From Phaseolus vulgaris (Eukaryota; Streptophyta; Magnoliopsida; Fabales; Fabaceae): a DNA stretch of 64,000 nt. The notes below the pieces were generated by a model. The model had not been told where the DNA came from. It ran no database searches and saw only the letters and a program-made list of their open reading frames with translations. The DNA lies in contig NC_023751.2 in the NCBI RefSeq assembly GCF_000499845.2, forward strand, positions 8,164,335 through 8,228,334, read 5' to 3'. The position numbers and the translations under genes are program-made. The stretch's first letter is position 1, and each line of letters opens with the position of its first letter. Of this stretch, positions 51,900 to 63,019 are shown piece by piece.

Positions 51900-52430
51900 A
51901 GGTGTAAGAGTCGTCCAGTCATCTGATTTCCGTCTGCGAGTTTACCTCGCGGGGGTGATGTCTTTGTTTTGAGTGGCTTGAAGTGTCGTTTGTTATCCAC
52001 AAGGACCCTTTGGTAAACTTCCAACAATTCAGGTTGTGTTCGGCTTCTGATGTGGTTAATGACGTTTGGGGACGATTTGGGTTGGTGTTATGAGTGGAAT
52101 TTGGAGACATAGGAACTCGGTGACCTTCGACAGGGACGTGGTAGATGCGCTCGAGGTATTTGCACTGGTATAGGTAAATGTTTGGTCTTGGATTTTTTCA
52201 AAGTCCTGTTGTAATTCCTTTATGTACCCCAACTAGGTTTTGAACCCAGTGGATTGTATGAGGCTGATTGTTTAATGCTTTCTTGAGTTGGTTTGGTTGT
52301 TCCTTATTTAAGTTAGAAGGTGTTCCTTAGTTGGAGGTTGGTAAGGCGCTAGCTCTTTATGTATAAGGGTTGGACCACCCTAAAGTGGTTTTCATTTATT
52401 TATTTTTTATTGCTAATTAAAAAAAACAAT
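51900..52430 (+). pseudogene. LINE 3' part (family B)
   Basis: In shifting plus-strand frames: SGIWRHRNSVTFDRDVVD, then VNVWSWIFSKSCCNSFMYPN, then VLNPVDCMRL. These align with IWDQRNTVVFKQG and WILNPIP near 47800-47945 of the larger LINE. The 3' end has GTATAAGGGTTGGACCACCC, then AAAGTGG and ATTGCTAATTAAAAAAAAC. Confidence 0.7.
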
Positions 52431-52439
52431 GTTTGTCGG

Positions 52440-52553
52440 ATCCTTAGTTAGTAGAGTTCTAGGAAACCTGTTTTTAGGGTTTTGTATAAGGGTTGAAACA
52501 CCCTGAAGTGTATCATTTTATTTTATTTATTCTTTGTTGATAAAAAAAAAAAA
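52440..52553 (+). pseudogene. Second LINE 3' end (family B), directly downstream
   Basis: GTATAAGGGTTGAAACACCC, GAAGTGTATC and TTGTTGATAAAAAAAAAAAA repeat the family-B 3' end only about 120 bp after the first. Either a separate short insertion or a local duplication explains it. Confidence 0.65.
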
Positions 52554-53263
52554 GGTAAGCAATTTTTCAAAGAAAAGTTACAAGCTTCAGATCTGAGAAC
52601 ATGTTTGAAGAAATCACGTTTATAAAGTGAAAAACACAAAAGGTTAAAACTCCCATTCACTTTTACGTGAAAAATCACATTTCCTCTTACATGCTTTTTA
52701 ACATGTTTGGAAAGAGCAAATAAGCGAAGAAAGGAAACACTTCAAAAAAACTATTCCTTCTCGCTCTGCTAATGTGTCATACAGGAAAGAACCGTAAAAA
52801 AGTGAATGACACACTGTTTTTTTTTAATCTGTCAAATTTGTACTGAAAGAAGAAAGAAGATGTATTTCTGTACTTAAATATATTAAATTATCCTTATTTT
52901 TACACTTTTTTATTTTATACACATATTTCCTTTTCTAATTTCTTCACAATTTGTGATACTTTTCTTTTCTTTTGTTTTTTCTGTATTTCCTAAACCAAAT
53001 AAATCCATAGTGCATATTAAAATCCAATTCATGTTCTGTTGAATTCGGGAAACTGCATTAATGGATTCTTTTGCAGTATGAAAATATTATTAATCATCTT
53101 CATACAACAAATTGATTAAAAAGACGAAGTTGCATATATATTTCACAAGCATTTCCATTTGTTACATTTCAATAGAACATACATATCTAAGCTATAATTT
53201 GTTTATATTGTTGCTAGTTATAAAATATAGAACCCTTTCTCCTTCTCGATTTGAGTGATGAGT
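52554..53263. other. Intergenic and 3' flank of the HIPP gene
   Basis: GTAAGCAATTTTTCA occurs at about 52553 and also near 51669, a short direct repeat bracketing the LINE 3' parts. The rest holds the 3' UTR side of the minus-strand gene. Confidence 0.45.
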
Positions 53264-55579
53264 TTATGAAATGCAACATGCATTGGGATTTTCATCACTG
53301 AATAGCTGAGGGGGTGGGGTTGGTTCAATAACATAGAGTGGTGGTTGGTAATAGTAAGAGTACATCATCCTCTTCATGCTTTCATCATCAACGTTATCCA
53401 CCACTCCATTCTCATCACCAACCACTTTTTTCTTCGCTTCTTCTTCTTCTTCAACGCCTTTCTCTTCTTTACTCTCATTATTACCATCATTGCCACCTTC
53501 TTCTTCCTTAGGTTCTGCTGGTTTCTCCTCTTCTTTCTCCTCCTTTTCTTCCTTCTCTTCCTCAGGTTTCACCTCTTCAGCTCCAGGCTTCTCTGATTCT
53601 TTATTTTCTTCTTTCTTTGGTCCTGGTTCAGGTTCTGGCTTGGGAACTATTTTGACCTGTTTTTTGGTGCGTCTATGAACATAGTCCACTAGCCTGTTTG
53701 CATCCATGGTCCCCGTCACAATAACCTTCCCTGTGCTAAGCTCTGCCACTGCTGTTTGAACTCCTACATTGATAACGAACACATGTTTTCACATTCAATA
53801 ACATTATTTTGGCCAAAATCAAGGGATGATTTCGACTTTTTAGGCGTCTATCATTCATGTATTGCGCATGGTTATATTTAGGTTGTTCATAAAAAGCTGA
53901 TAAAACAGTTGTTAGATGAATCAGTGTTTTGCTGATAAAAAAAAAAGGATGAATCAGTGTCATTAATAATTTTTAAACCATGTTGCATTTGTTAAATTGT
54001 CCTGCATTTTAGTTTACACGAGTGTTTACATTGACTAAATTTTATTAATTTATGAAATCGTGAATGAAATGTTTGATAAATTAAAAGAAAACTTGAATGA
54101 TTATTTAATTTTTAATAATAATAAAATATATAAAATAAATATTAAACTATTATTTTAATTTCTAAAAGTGTTAAGACAAAATTTGGCTTCGCAAAATCTT
54201 CATTTCTTTCTTTTTTTAGATGCATTATGAAGCAAAAGAATGCCACGTCATATGTTTAGCCAAAGTGGTAATCTGGGAGATAAAAAAACATTAATGGATG
54301 GACTATTTTGTTAGTGTATACTCTTTGTCTTCTTAATTTGTACTATTTTTTATCAAGTTATATATTTTTTTGTATATTTGTGAAAATGACTTTATTTATT
54401 ATTTTTATCTACATAAGGGTAGAAAGTAAGTAGGTCTCGAAAGATAAATATATTAATATTGGTCCAACACTTTCATTGAAAAAAAAAATCATGAAATTTT
54501 TTTTTGTCCTTTAATGAATATGTCACTCATGTTTTCCTCTATTTATTTTTTCTTATAGTCTATTTTTCCATATACAATCTCTGATCATAAGTATATCACT
54601 CGAAATGAACGCGAAAAAATGATAATTATTGTAAATGATTAATGGAGTTTTTTGTTGTCACAGTCACTAAATTGTACTGGAAGCACTAAATTTCATCCTT
54701 GATAAAAAAAAAAAAAAAAGTACCTGTCAATTTCTTTTCTGTTTTATGCATGCTTTGTTCAAAGTAATTCTTCAAAGTGATTGTATTCCCCCAAATGAAG
54801 TTAATCCAAATCAAATCAATCCTTTTCAACTGCAGCAATTAACGTTGGCATCACATTAGATGAGAATAAGTAAGTGTTACCTCTCAATTTGAGTATCTTC
54901 CGTTTGAGCTGCTCAGCACAGGCCTCACAATGCATGCTTATCTTAAGTTCCACAGTGACTGCTTCACTAGCCTGTAACAGGAAACAATTACCATTTACTA
55001 ATTTAACTTTGTATACTTTTCTTTTCTCTGGAAAACAGGAAAAGGGAAGTCTCTTGATACCTGAGAAGTGACAACTTCTGGTATAGATTCTCCTTCAGGT
55101 TCTGGCAATGGAGGTATAACTTGGGCTCTTTTCTTTGTTTTCTTCGTAATCATGTTACATATTGCTTCAGGCTCCACTCTTCCCCTTATGGTCACTTGAT
55201 TTTTAGCCATATCAATCACCACTCCCTCAACTCCTGTTAGAAGAAAAATACAAATGAATGAAAACGAGCGAGTATATGCATGCACATATGGAATCAAAAC
55301 AAAAGTGACAGATGACAGAATAGAACCTCTCATCTTCATAATAGATTTTTTAATTTTCTTGGCGCATCCTATACAGTGTAAGTCAACAAACAACACACAC
55401 GGAGATGGTGGTTTAGACTCTTTCTCTTGTTTCTCTTCTGCTGAATTTTCCTCTGCAGCTAATTCCTGCCAAAAACAAGAGAAGTATAACAAAATATAGT
55501 GAGTTCGAGCGTAGAAATATGCAAGAAAAATTGATATAAATGAGAAAGCAAAGCTCACTTGTTTTGCTTCCTCACCCAT
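53264..55579 (-). CDS. Heavy-metal-associated isoprenylated plant protein (HIPP), two HMA domains
   Basis: Five exons on the minus strand (55579-55559, 55465-55327, 55233-55062/55061, 54971-54881, 53763-53264) join in frame to 307 aa; exon 3 ends at 55061. The start MGEEAKQ is followed by Glu/Lys-rich sequence. HMA 1 has the metal-binding pair C38-IG-C41, and HMA 2 has C126-EA-C129; both sit before the conserved Lys-rich helix. Each domain is split by an intron at the same place, after the Arg of KxR-G, showing domain duplication. A low-complexity Glu/Lys/Pro region leads to the C-terminal CaaX box CCIS, a farnesylation site that would tether the protein to membranes or partners. HIPPs bind Cd, Cu or Zn and act in metal and stress responses; the specific metal is not readable here. 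Confidence 0.95.
53928..53947. mobile_element. 20-bp LINE-tail micro-insertion with 13-bp target duplication
   Basis: TTTGCTGATAAAAAAAAAAG sits between two copies of GATGAATCAGTGT (53915-53927 and 53948-53960), in the last intron of the HIPP gene. The insert equals the last bases plus poly(A) of the family-B LINE 3' end (ATTGCTGATAAAAA near 48688). Confidence 0.85.
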
Positions 55580-56269
55580 TTGCTCTTGGAATAACAAAGA
55601 TGAAAAATGAAGTAAGTACTTTGATTTTTGGGAGAAAAGGAGCTTAAAAATTGAAGAGATGATGAGAAGACAGTTACATAAAGAAAGGGTAGGAGTATCA
55701 CACAGTGAGTATGATAAATTGGTTGTGGGTAAACAGTAAATAGCATAAGCCAAAGTAGGATATTCCAGAGCACATGCAATGTCACTAATTGCAGGAAGAA
55801 ACTCCTAGTTCAATATTTCTTTTGGAATATTTTCCAAACATCAAGGTTAACTGATGGCGAAAAGAGGGGAATCTGTTGGAGAATGGTTATCATATTTATG
55901 GACAGGAAGAAGATGAATGTGCATGAGGTGGAGAGGGCAAAAAGTAGCCTTGAAAATGATAGCACTTGCCGACTAGTTGATTTTTCATGTCCACCAGGTG
56001 ATGAAGTGTCAATTTCTGAGACATATGCATGGCATGTGTATAAGTATATGTGACACTTGGTTACCACAACAGGAGAATTACACAGTTTTCTAATTCACCT
56101 TCCTACGTGGATCCATGTGGATCTTAATTTCGTATCACTTATGTCTTTCATAACTATTTACTTCAAACTTGCTTCAAATTATTATAGCATATTAATTCTT
56201 CGGTTTCTATGTAAGACTTTTCTCTTATTTATACAGAGAATTCTTTTTAGAATTCGAGGATAACGTTCC
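55580..56269. other. HIPP promoter side and spacer
   Basis: The leader upstream of 55579 on the minus strand is pyrimidine-rich. No firm TATA box was placed. The rest contains no recognised exon. Confidence 0.45.
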
Positions 56270-56605
56270 ATTTTATTGTATCTAAGTGGGTGCAAATCTT
56301 ATTTCAGGAGTCGGTTTTATGGGGTTGAGTTAGACTTAAAGTTTACTTCGCAATATGGTATTAGAGTCATTTCGAATGTATCCTAGCAAGTGTTTGTTGG
56401 GTTTATCAGACCACCCGCTATCGGATCGTTCGATGACCATTCATAATATGTTATCTCACACACGAGTTGTCATTAAATATTAGAACATTTCATTGTATAT
56501 AAGTGGGTGCAAACCTCACCTCAATAGTATGTTTTACGCGTTGGGTTAGGGTTAATCCCAAAACTTTAGTTTCTCTTGAGTCTGTTTTCAAGATTCATAA
56601 ATCGG
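56270..56605. repeat. Possible TRIM-like element (paired short direct repeats)
   Basis: TTTTATTGTATCTAAGTGGG followed by TGCAAAT near 56271 recurs as TTTCATTGTATATAAGTGGG followed by TGCAAAC near 56488, about 217 bp apart. Each is followed by a GTTTTA...GTTGGGTTAG/GTTGAGTTAG phrase. Directly after the first repeat comes ATGGTATTAGAGTC, close to a tRNA-iMet primer-binding site (TGGTATCAGAGC). Short LTR, PBS, short inner part, LTR is the layout of terminal-repeat retrotransposons in miniature. Exact ends were not fixed. Confidence 0.5.
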
Positions 56606-58084
56606 TTTAAAAGCGATGATTTCACTGTGATAATGAAGATTTCGAGTTTTAAGACATAAGTTACAAGTACTCAATCTTGATAGGACTAAATTAAACTATG
56701 AGAAAATAAATTATGATACATGGTCAGGTTTTATAGAGTTCCTTTAATCATGAGGGTAATAACTATTTTGAATTTTAGGTATTTTTTCTTTTTAGGTAAT
56801 AACTCTTTTTTCTATCACAGATCCGTAATTGCAAAATTACAATAACCACACCTATAAATGAAGTTTAAAAAAGTTTTTTTTTAATTTGTATTATACTAAA
56901 AATAAAAATACTTTAATATTTACAGTTAGATAAAAGTATTTAACGAAGTGAATAGATTCTATTTCAATGAAATGTCAAATATGCATGTCGGATAAAAAGA
57001 AAATTTTCATTAATCTAATTTTGAGATGTATGAATATGAAAGGAAAAAAAAAAAAGAATGATAAATGTAATAAATGGTATCACGAAAATTAAAGAGAAAA
57101 GATTGGAAAATAAATATATAATGAAATTAAAATGGAAGAAGAAATAGATGCACTACATGCTAAAATTATATAATATTACATTTTTTTAGATTTAAGTTAC
57201 ATTGTTTGTTTATAATATATTTTTATCATACCATTTCAGTTTATTGTATAAATTTTTGAAGAATTAATAGTGATTTATAGTCAGATCATATCCTCTCCCA
57301 CACTTTTTTTTTCCAGCTTCTTTTGTACAATCTCTATATTCCTTCTCTCTCTACCCATGCTTTTCTTAATTATTTTGTCTTCTAATACTCTTTTTTTTTT
57401 CAATTTGGTTTAGGCTATATTTTGCTCAATTATTTATGATTTAAATATTATTTTTAAGTTGAAAAAAAATAGAACTGTAAATATAAAGTCGAAAATGTTA
57501 GCTTTTTATAAATCCATAGTTTAGTGTATAGGAAGAGAAAAGAAAAAAAAATAACTAAGGTCTACACTTTATTTTGAAAAAATGTTAAAATTAGCTTTTA
57601 AACTTATTTTTTAATTTTTCTTTGTTGTAGTTTTTTCTCGAAATGTATTTGATGTAGATTTTTCTTATAAAAAAGAAGAAAGAAAGAGGAGCTAGAAATG
57701 ATTATGGTGAAAACCATTTTGTAAAATCAGATACTTTTAAAATTGTAAAATTCTTATAAATAAAAAATATCTTTTTCATTTATAATTTTAAAGATTAGTC
57801 TTCAAACACCAAATTACAACTAGAAAAAAAATATAAATAATTTTAAAATGGTATTGACCACGTAAACTGATATCTTTTCTTACTAACATTTTTCTTTCAA
57901 ATACTATTTACTTAGCTTAAGGTAGAACTTGTTTATTAAACTATCTTGACCGCATAACTAAAATTTCAGTTGCAGTGTAAGTACTAAAAAGTGTACATTA
58001 AAAAGTGTACATTAACTTGTTCAAGATTTTTGGATGAAAGATCATTTGCAAAAAAATCAATAAGCGAGTGTCATCAACGTGATC
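56606..58084. other. AT-rich intergenic sequence
   Basis: No coding frame or repeat of a recognised family. Confidence 0.5.
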
Positions 58085-58507
58085 ATCAGATGTACACTGT
58101 ATTACAAGAAAAACATGAAATAAAAACTAACTTTAGAAAAAAATAATAATTAATTATTATAATAATTAAATTAGACATCATTTTATAAACTAAATAAAAA
58201 ATTAATTTTTAAATTAGTTTCTATTATTGTAAAATAGTTTCTAAATTGATATCTAATTAGCTACGAAGGTTTTAACTACCAATTATTTAATTTATAAATT
58301 TGGTAGCAAAAACTTTGGTTGTTAATTAGATACCAATTTAAAAACCATTTAAAAATAATATAAACTAATTTAGAAATCATTTTTTTTAGTTTTTAAAATA
58401 GTCTTTAATTTAGTTACTATAGCAACTAATTATTTTGTCTCTAAAAATTGGTTTCTATTTTTGGTCTCCAAAAATTGATTTTTATTTTGATGATTTTATT
58501 GTAGAGT
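58085..58507. repeat. Palindromic MITE, copy 6 (most complete)
   Basis: Left end: TATTACAAGAAAAACATGAA then ATAAAAAC. Right end read in reverse: CACTCTACAATAAAATCATC then AAAATAAAAAT. The arms pair over most of the length, with TAGTTTCTAAATTGATATCT opposed to TTAATTAGATACCAATTTAA. Size is about 420 bp without coding sequence. Termini resemble CACTA ends, so it may be mobilised by a CACTA transposase. Confidence 0.8.
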
Positions 58508-60250
58508 GTGATTTCTTGAAATGAGTTGTAATATGAGGCTCATACACTTCTTCTTAAATGGCGTATCCGTATCGACACTGGTAGGATACTTATCGGTGAA
58601 GTGTTCAATTCAAAAAAATATTTGTTGGATTTTTGAAAATTCTAACATGGTTCTAACACAATTTTAAAATGTATAAATACAATAACTTTCTAAAAACTCA
58701 AATTTATTGTATAAATTTTTATTATGATTATAAAAATAAGAACAAATTCTTTTGAACCAGTCACGAAAAATACCTTCGTGCTCCCAACAAAATCTGAAAC
58801 ATACATTTACACATAAATATTTATTTTCATTCCATATCTACATTTTAAAAATTATACGTATATTTACTTTGTGTACATATCGGTATATCGGTATCGTATT
58901 AGTGTGCAAATCTATACTACATAATTTGTAACATATTAAGCATTATCTTTCTTGAATATTATGGCTTAAGCAACGGATTCAACCCGATTTTCATGACCTA
59001 TAATTGGGATATGAATGAAACGTGGGGATCTGATACAAGAAAGTTAGTCCCCACATGGACTGTTTCTCACCTTTTTCTAGTTTCAATCATTTATCTTATC
59101 TGCATTTCATTGCACCCTCATCACTACATAGATTCATTTGGATTCTACAATGCCTCTTTTTCGCTTTATGACCAATCAAATCCACCTTCCTCTATCAGAT
59201 ATAAACAAACAAAAAACATAACATATATCAAAACGTGATCATGGAAAACTCTCTATTACCTTAACCAGATCAGATGGATGAATTGGTCGGGTAAAATTGT
59301 TTTTCAATCACATCAAAACCAAACAAGTGAAACTTTAATTCCAAACATGCACATATTTGGAACATTAGTGTCACTGACGTATTCAAGTTGGTAACAGACA
59401 TCCAATAGGAAAATATTTCAACTACAAAGCTAGCAAAATCATTATTCATTAATAAAGATAAAAAACAAATTCTGTCTGGTCTCGTTCATTCTCAAGGCAT
59501 CACGCGCATCAATGAATTGTGGCCATCGTTTTTTTTTTCTGTATATCATTCTGCAAATTTTGAAATATTCTTAAATTTTTCCTTTCTTAATAAAAAGTAA
59601 TGTTAATTCAACTTTATAAAATTAATTTATAAATTTATATATATGAAATGTTTCTATGCATCTCCAACAAATTTGTGTGAGATTTGACAGCCAGCAACAT
59701 TTAGGAAAAAATGTAAATGGTTGAGCAATGTTTATTGAATACAACCCATGAGAATCTTGAAAGGAAAACATGAAAGAGTTGGGCACATTCTTTTACACTC
59801 TTTTTGCAACCGTTTTTAACACATTTCCTTTCAGTTTCAATGAAAACCAATGAGTATATTTTCACTCTCAAAACATAAGACAACATTGATGTTTGCATAG
59901 TGATCATTTAACTTTATCTTTTGCGAACTCGAAGAAAAAAAGTATAATAAATTTGTTACTTACTTAAAAGTAAATTATAGTTGCCTTTATAGATATTTGG
60001 TGTTTTGTGAAAAGACAACTCTTTAAAGAACATTTCTCATACAAAATGAAGGTTTCCTGATCTCATTCACCACTGATAAATTAATAAAGATTAATATTCT
60101 AAAGAGTTAGAACTCTTTTTTTTATGTAGGAGATTCAAACCGAAACATTTAATATCTGCTATCTATTTGATTAATTGTCTTTGTCATGGTTCGCATTATG
60201 ATTTTCAAGGAAATAATTTTCTTACTCATTATGAAGGCTGAATTACTTAT
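58508..60250. other. Intergenic sequence, no supported gene
   Basis: The 81-codon frame at 58993-59238 has mixed composition but no family resemblance. No RNA gene was recognised. Confidence 0.45.
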
Positions 60251-60264
60251 CACTACAAGAAAAA

Positions 60265-60835
60265 AAGCAATTTTGCGTGCATCTGGTCCCGGAGCCTGAG
60301 GATTCGCCGGTTTAGGAGGCATGGGAGTGATCAGTTTGGATGCAATCAATTCTGGAAGTAGGCGGGATGGCAGAATTGGGAGGGGATCGAATTCCCTCTT
60401 CTTTTTTACCTTCTTGTCCATTTATTCTTTGTGCTGCTGGACAAAAACGGACGCAAAAGCTAGAAAACGGACGCTTATGCGTTCGATTCGCGTCTGTTAC
60501 ACATCCCACGAAAAAAGCCTGGAAGCAAATGAAAATTAGCGTGGGCCAGAAAGTTGGACGCATCTTGCGTGGGCCAAGCCCACGCAAAACGGACGCAACA
60601 TGCAGAAGATAGGTAGACACAAAATGGACGCATATGCGGCGGCTTTTGCGTGGGAGATCCGACGCAGAATTTTTATTTCGCTTGTGCGTCGGTCTAGCCG
60701 ACGAAAATGATAAAAATATATATTTAAAAAATATCAGATTTTGCGTGGGCTTGGCCCATGCAAAAGCGGACGCATGTTTAAAAAAAACTTGCGTGGGCCT
60801 ATGGCCGACGCATGTGATGAAGAAAAAAAAAACAT
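60265..60835. repeat. CACTA subterminal repeats (TGCGTGGG / GACGCA)
   Basis: GCGTGGGC and its variants occur about eight times and GACGCA about ten times, on both strands, within 570 bp of the terminus. Such motif clusters bind CACTA transposase in known systems. Confidence 0.75.
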
Positions 60836-61219
60836 TTTATTTTGCTTTCTAACCAGATTACCTGTAAAAATTAAATACCAACAAAACCAAATCACATTGA
60901 AACAAATTACTATCATTCACAGTACATCTATAAACACCCAAATCCACAAACACATCCAAAGTATGAAATCAAAATCCACAAACACATCCAAAGTAGAAAA
61001 GCAATAGAAATAGTTAAACAAAAGATATGAATACTTGAAAAAATGTTACAACTAAAATTGTACATTACAAATTTAACTAGAAGTAGCAAAATGAATCTCA
61101 TAGTGATGTGATAAACCTGTAAAAAAATATAAACAATATAAATAAATAAATCAAATAATTAAAATATTTAGTATATAATAAAAATATCAAATAGTTAAAC
61201 TTACATTATAGGATGTACT

Positions 61220-61957
61220 TTAAGAAATAGGTTGATCATCCTGTTCTGGATCATACTCATGATGGAATTGTGTTGTGCTATTGGAAGTAGTTTTTTCACG
61301 TTCCATAGAGATAAGTTTATCTTTTATAACCTTCAGCTCATCCTCCAGGTATGCATACTTCTGACTCCACATACTAAGTTCAGCACGAAGCATTTGATTT
61401 TCAGTCACTTGTCCAGATTGTGAAGTGTCGGACGCAGAGGCTTGGGTGAGAGAAGAGACTCCTTGGCGGATGTTAGCAGCCAAGTCTGCCGTACCATATA
61501 CCCGACCTCTACTCTTTCCTCCGGCAGCTTCCTTCCATGTTTGAAGCTTAGTTGCAGGATCAAGTTGGTGGACATCAGTGTTAGAGTCCTGAGAACTATT
61601 TGCTTGAAGGACCTTCAAGCGCTCATGATACTTTTCCTACACAGAGCATTACAAAATGAAAATGTTAGAAAATTAAAATATAAATATAAAACAATTTAAA
61701 AGAATAACTTACATAAGTTTCTCGAGCACGAGAATCAACCCATTCACCCTTCTTATTTGTGTGGGTGGCCATAAATAGTTCATCAGGTTCTGGAGGACGG
61801 CCATATTGACGTTCCTAATAATGTTGTACAATTAAAAGCATTATAGGTTGCAAATGTAAAATGATTTTCATGTAAGGCATTGACAAGTACTTACCAAGGT
61901 AACTGCAATATCTGAAATGTGATTTTCTACCTGTGGAGTGCAGTGCTCCACCACGAG
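61220..61957 (-). pseudogene. CACTA-associated transposase-family gene, C-terminal exons
   Basis: Three minus-strand exons join in phase 0: 61957-61895, 61814-61713 and 61636-61220 (stop at 61220). The protein reads LVVEHCTPQVENHISDIAVTL, then ERQYGRPPEPDELFMATHTN with KKGEWVDSRARETY, then EKYHERLKVLQ and TWKEAAGGKSRGRVYGTADL, and ends in a heptad-like helix LRAELSMWSQKYAYLEDELK. The THxxKKGxWVDxRA and GGKSRGRVYG phrases are hallmarks of the plant Transposase_24 (En/Spm-associated) family as I know it. All junctions are GT-AG. No N-terminal exons are visible upstream, where tandem repeats begin, so the gene is probably truncated. The helix suggests dimerisation. Confidence 0.75.
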
Positions 61958-62990
61958 CTGAACTCCTATTGACTTTATTTTGAGTTGATTTATCTTTGAA
62001 TTTTTTTGAATCCCAATAGTTTAGAAGTTTAACCCATGCTTGCTGACCTATTCAATTTTGTGAATCCCAAAGTTTTTACTCTCTGCAGCCCTTATTCAAT
62101 TTACACAACCCACATCACTTTTTTCTAATTTTCTGGCCCAATATGCTGCCCAAAGTTTTTACTCTCTGCAGCCCTTATTTAATTTAAACACCCTACATCA
62201 CTTTCTAATTTTCTGGTCCCAATTTTTTTACTCTCTGCAGCCCTATTTCATTTTAAACCCATGTCACTAAATGAACTTTATTGTTTCAATCATCAATATT
62301 TTTTTTTAACACTACAAAAATTAAAAACTTCATAATTATTAAGAATTCTACTGGAACTTAGCCTTACTATAGTTTTATCTACTGGAAGACCAATTTAATA
62401 TTGAGAAGGACCCAATCACATGGCTGAAAATCAAATTTCTACTATTCTAATAATTCATGTATAAGTAAAATGATTTCGGTTAACAACTATTGAAGAAAAA
62501 TAGTTTTCGAAACTCAATTTTACAAAACAGTTTGATTTAAATTATAAATAAAGTTCTCAACTTAGATGAAACATTCACTAATTTTGATAAGAAATGACTT
62601 CAAATAGGCGTATGCAAAAGTGTATGAATGATGAAGTTTTGTTGTAAAGAAACACAAAATAAAAGACCCTAAACAAGCAATGATGTATCTGTACACAAAT
62701 ATCCATTTGTGAAGACAAAAACGAGATGGTATTTGTCTATTTCATTAAACACTGCACTATCAATTCAAAATCGGAAAGACCAAATTTAACATCTTTAAGA
62801 AACTGCGAAGGCTCTTATAAACGCACGACATCACAATAATCTGTGACCCACGAGGCTCTTATAAACGCGCGACATCACAATAATCCAAACCAGCAATAAT
62901 CCAAACCACCAATAATCACACCAGAAACCAACAATAATCCAAACCAGCAACCACAACTCAATATCCAAATAAAAAATTATTAAAATGTGA
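61958..62990. repeat. Tandem repeats: three CTCTCTGCAGCCC units and a GCTCTTATAAACGC pair
   Basis: TTTTTACTCTCTGCAGCCC occurs near 62075, 62155 and 62226, a repeat of 70-80 bp with phrases CATCACTTT and CTAATTTTCTGG. GAGGCTCTTATAAACGC-type sequence with CGACATCACAATAATC occurs twice near 62810 and 62850, followed by four CAATAATCCAAACCA-type units to 62950. Confidence 0.75.
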
Positions 62991-63019
62991 ACCTGAGGAG
63001 GAGGCAGAGCTTGACCGGT

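Larger units (their letters stand above)
60251..61957 (-). mobile_element. CACTA element, one end and part of its gene
   Basis: A terminus CACTACAAGAAAAAAAGC starts at 60251, followed by a subterminal block rich in TGCGTGGGC and GACGCA, then the 3' exons of a CACTA-type gene on the minus strand. The opposite terminus (TTTTCTTGTAGTG) is not in the window beyond this point, so the element either extends past 64000 or has lost its other end. The upstream limit given is only the last exon seen. Confidence 0.75.

Noticed and set aside
51623..52110. Minus-strand frames of 63 and 134 codons
   Set aside because: They overlap a plus-strand LINE remnant and its flank; no domain is recognisable.
53345..53678. 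Plus-strand Phe/Leu- and Ser-rich frames
   Set aside because: They are antisense shadows of the Glu/Lys-rich C-terminal region of the HIPP gene.
54690..54722. CTTGATAAAAAAAAAAAAAAA run as another LINE tail
   Set aside because: No flanking direct repeat and the bases before the A run do not match the LINE 3' end well enough.
58993..59238. 81-codon frame MTYNWDMNETWG
   Set aside because: No domain, splice context or promoter; considered chance, although the mixed composition makes it the best of the unassigned frames.
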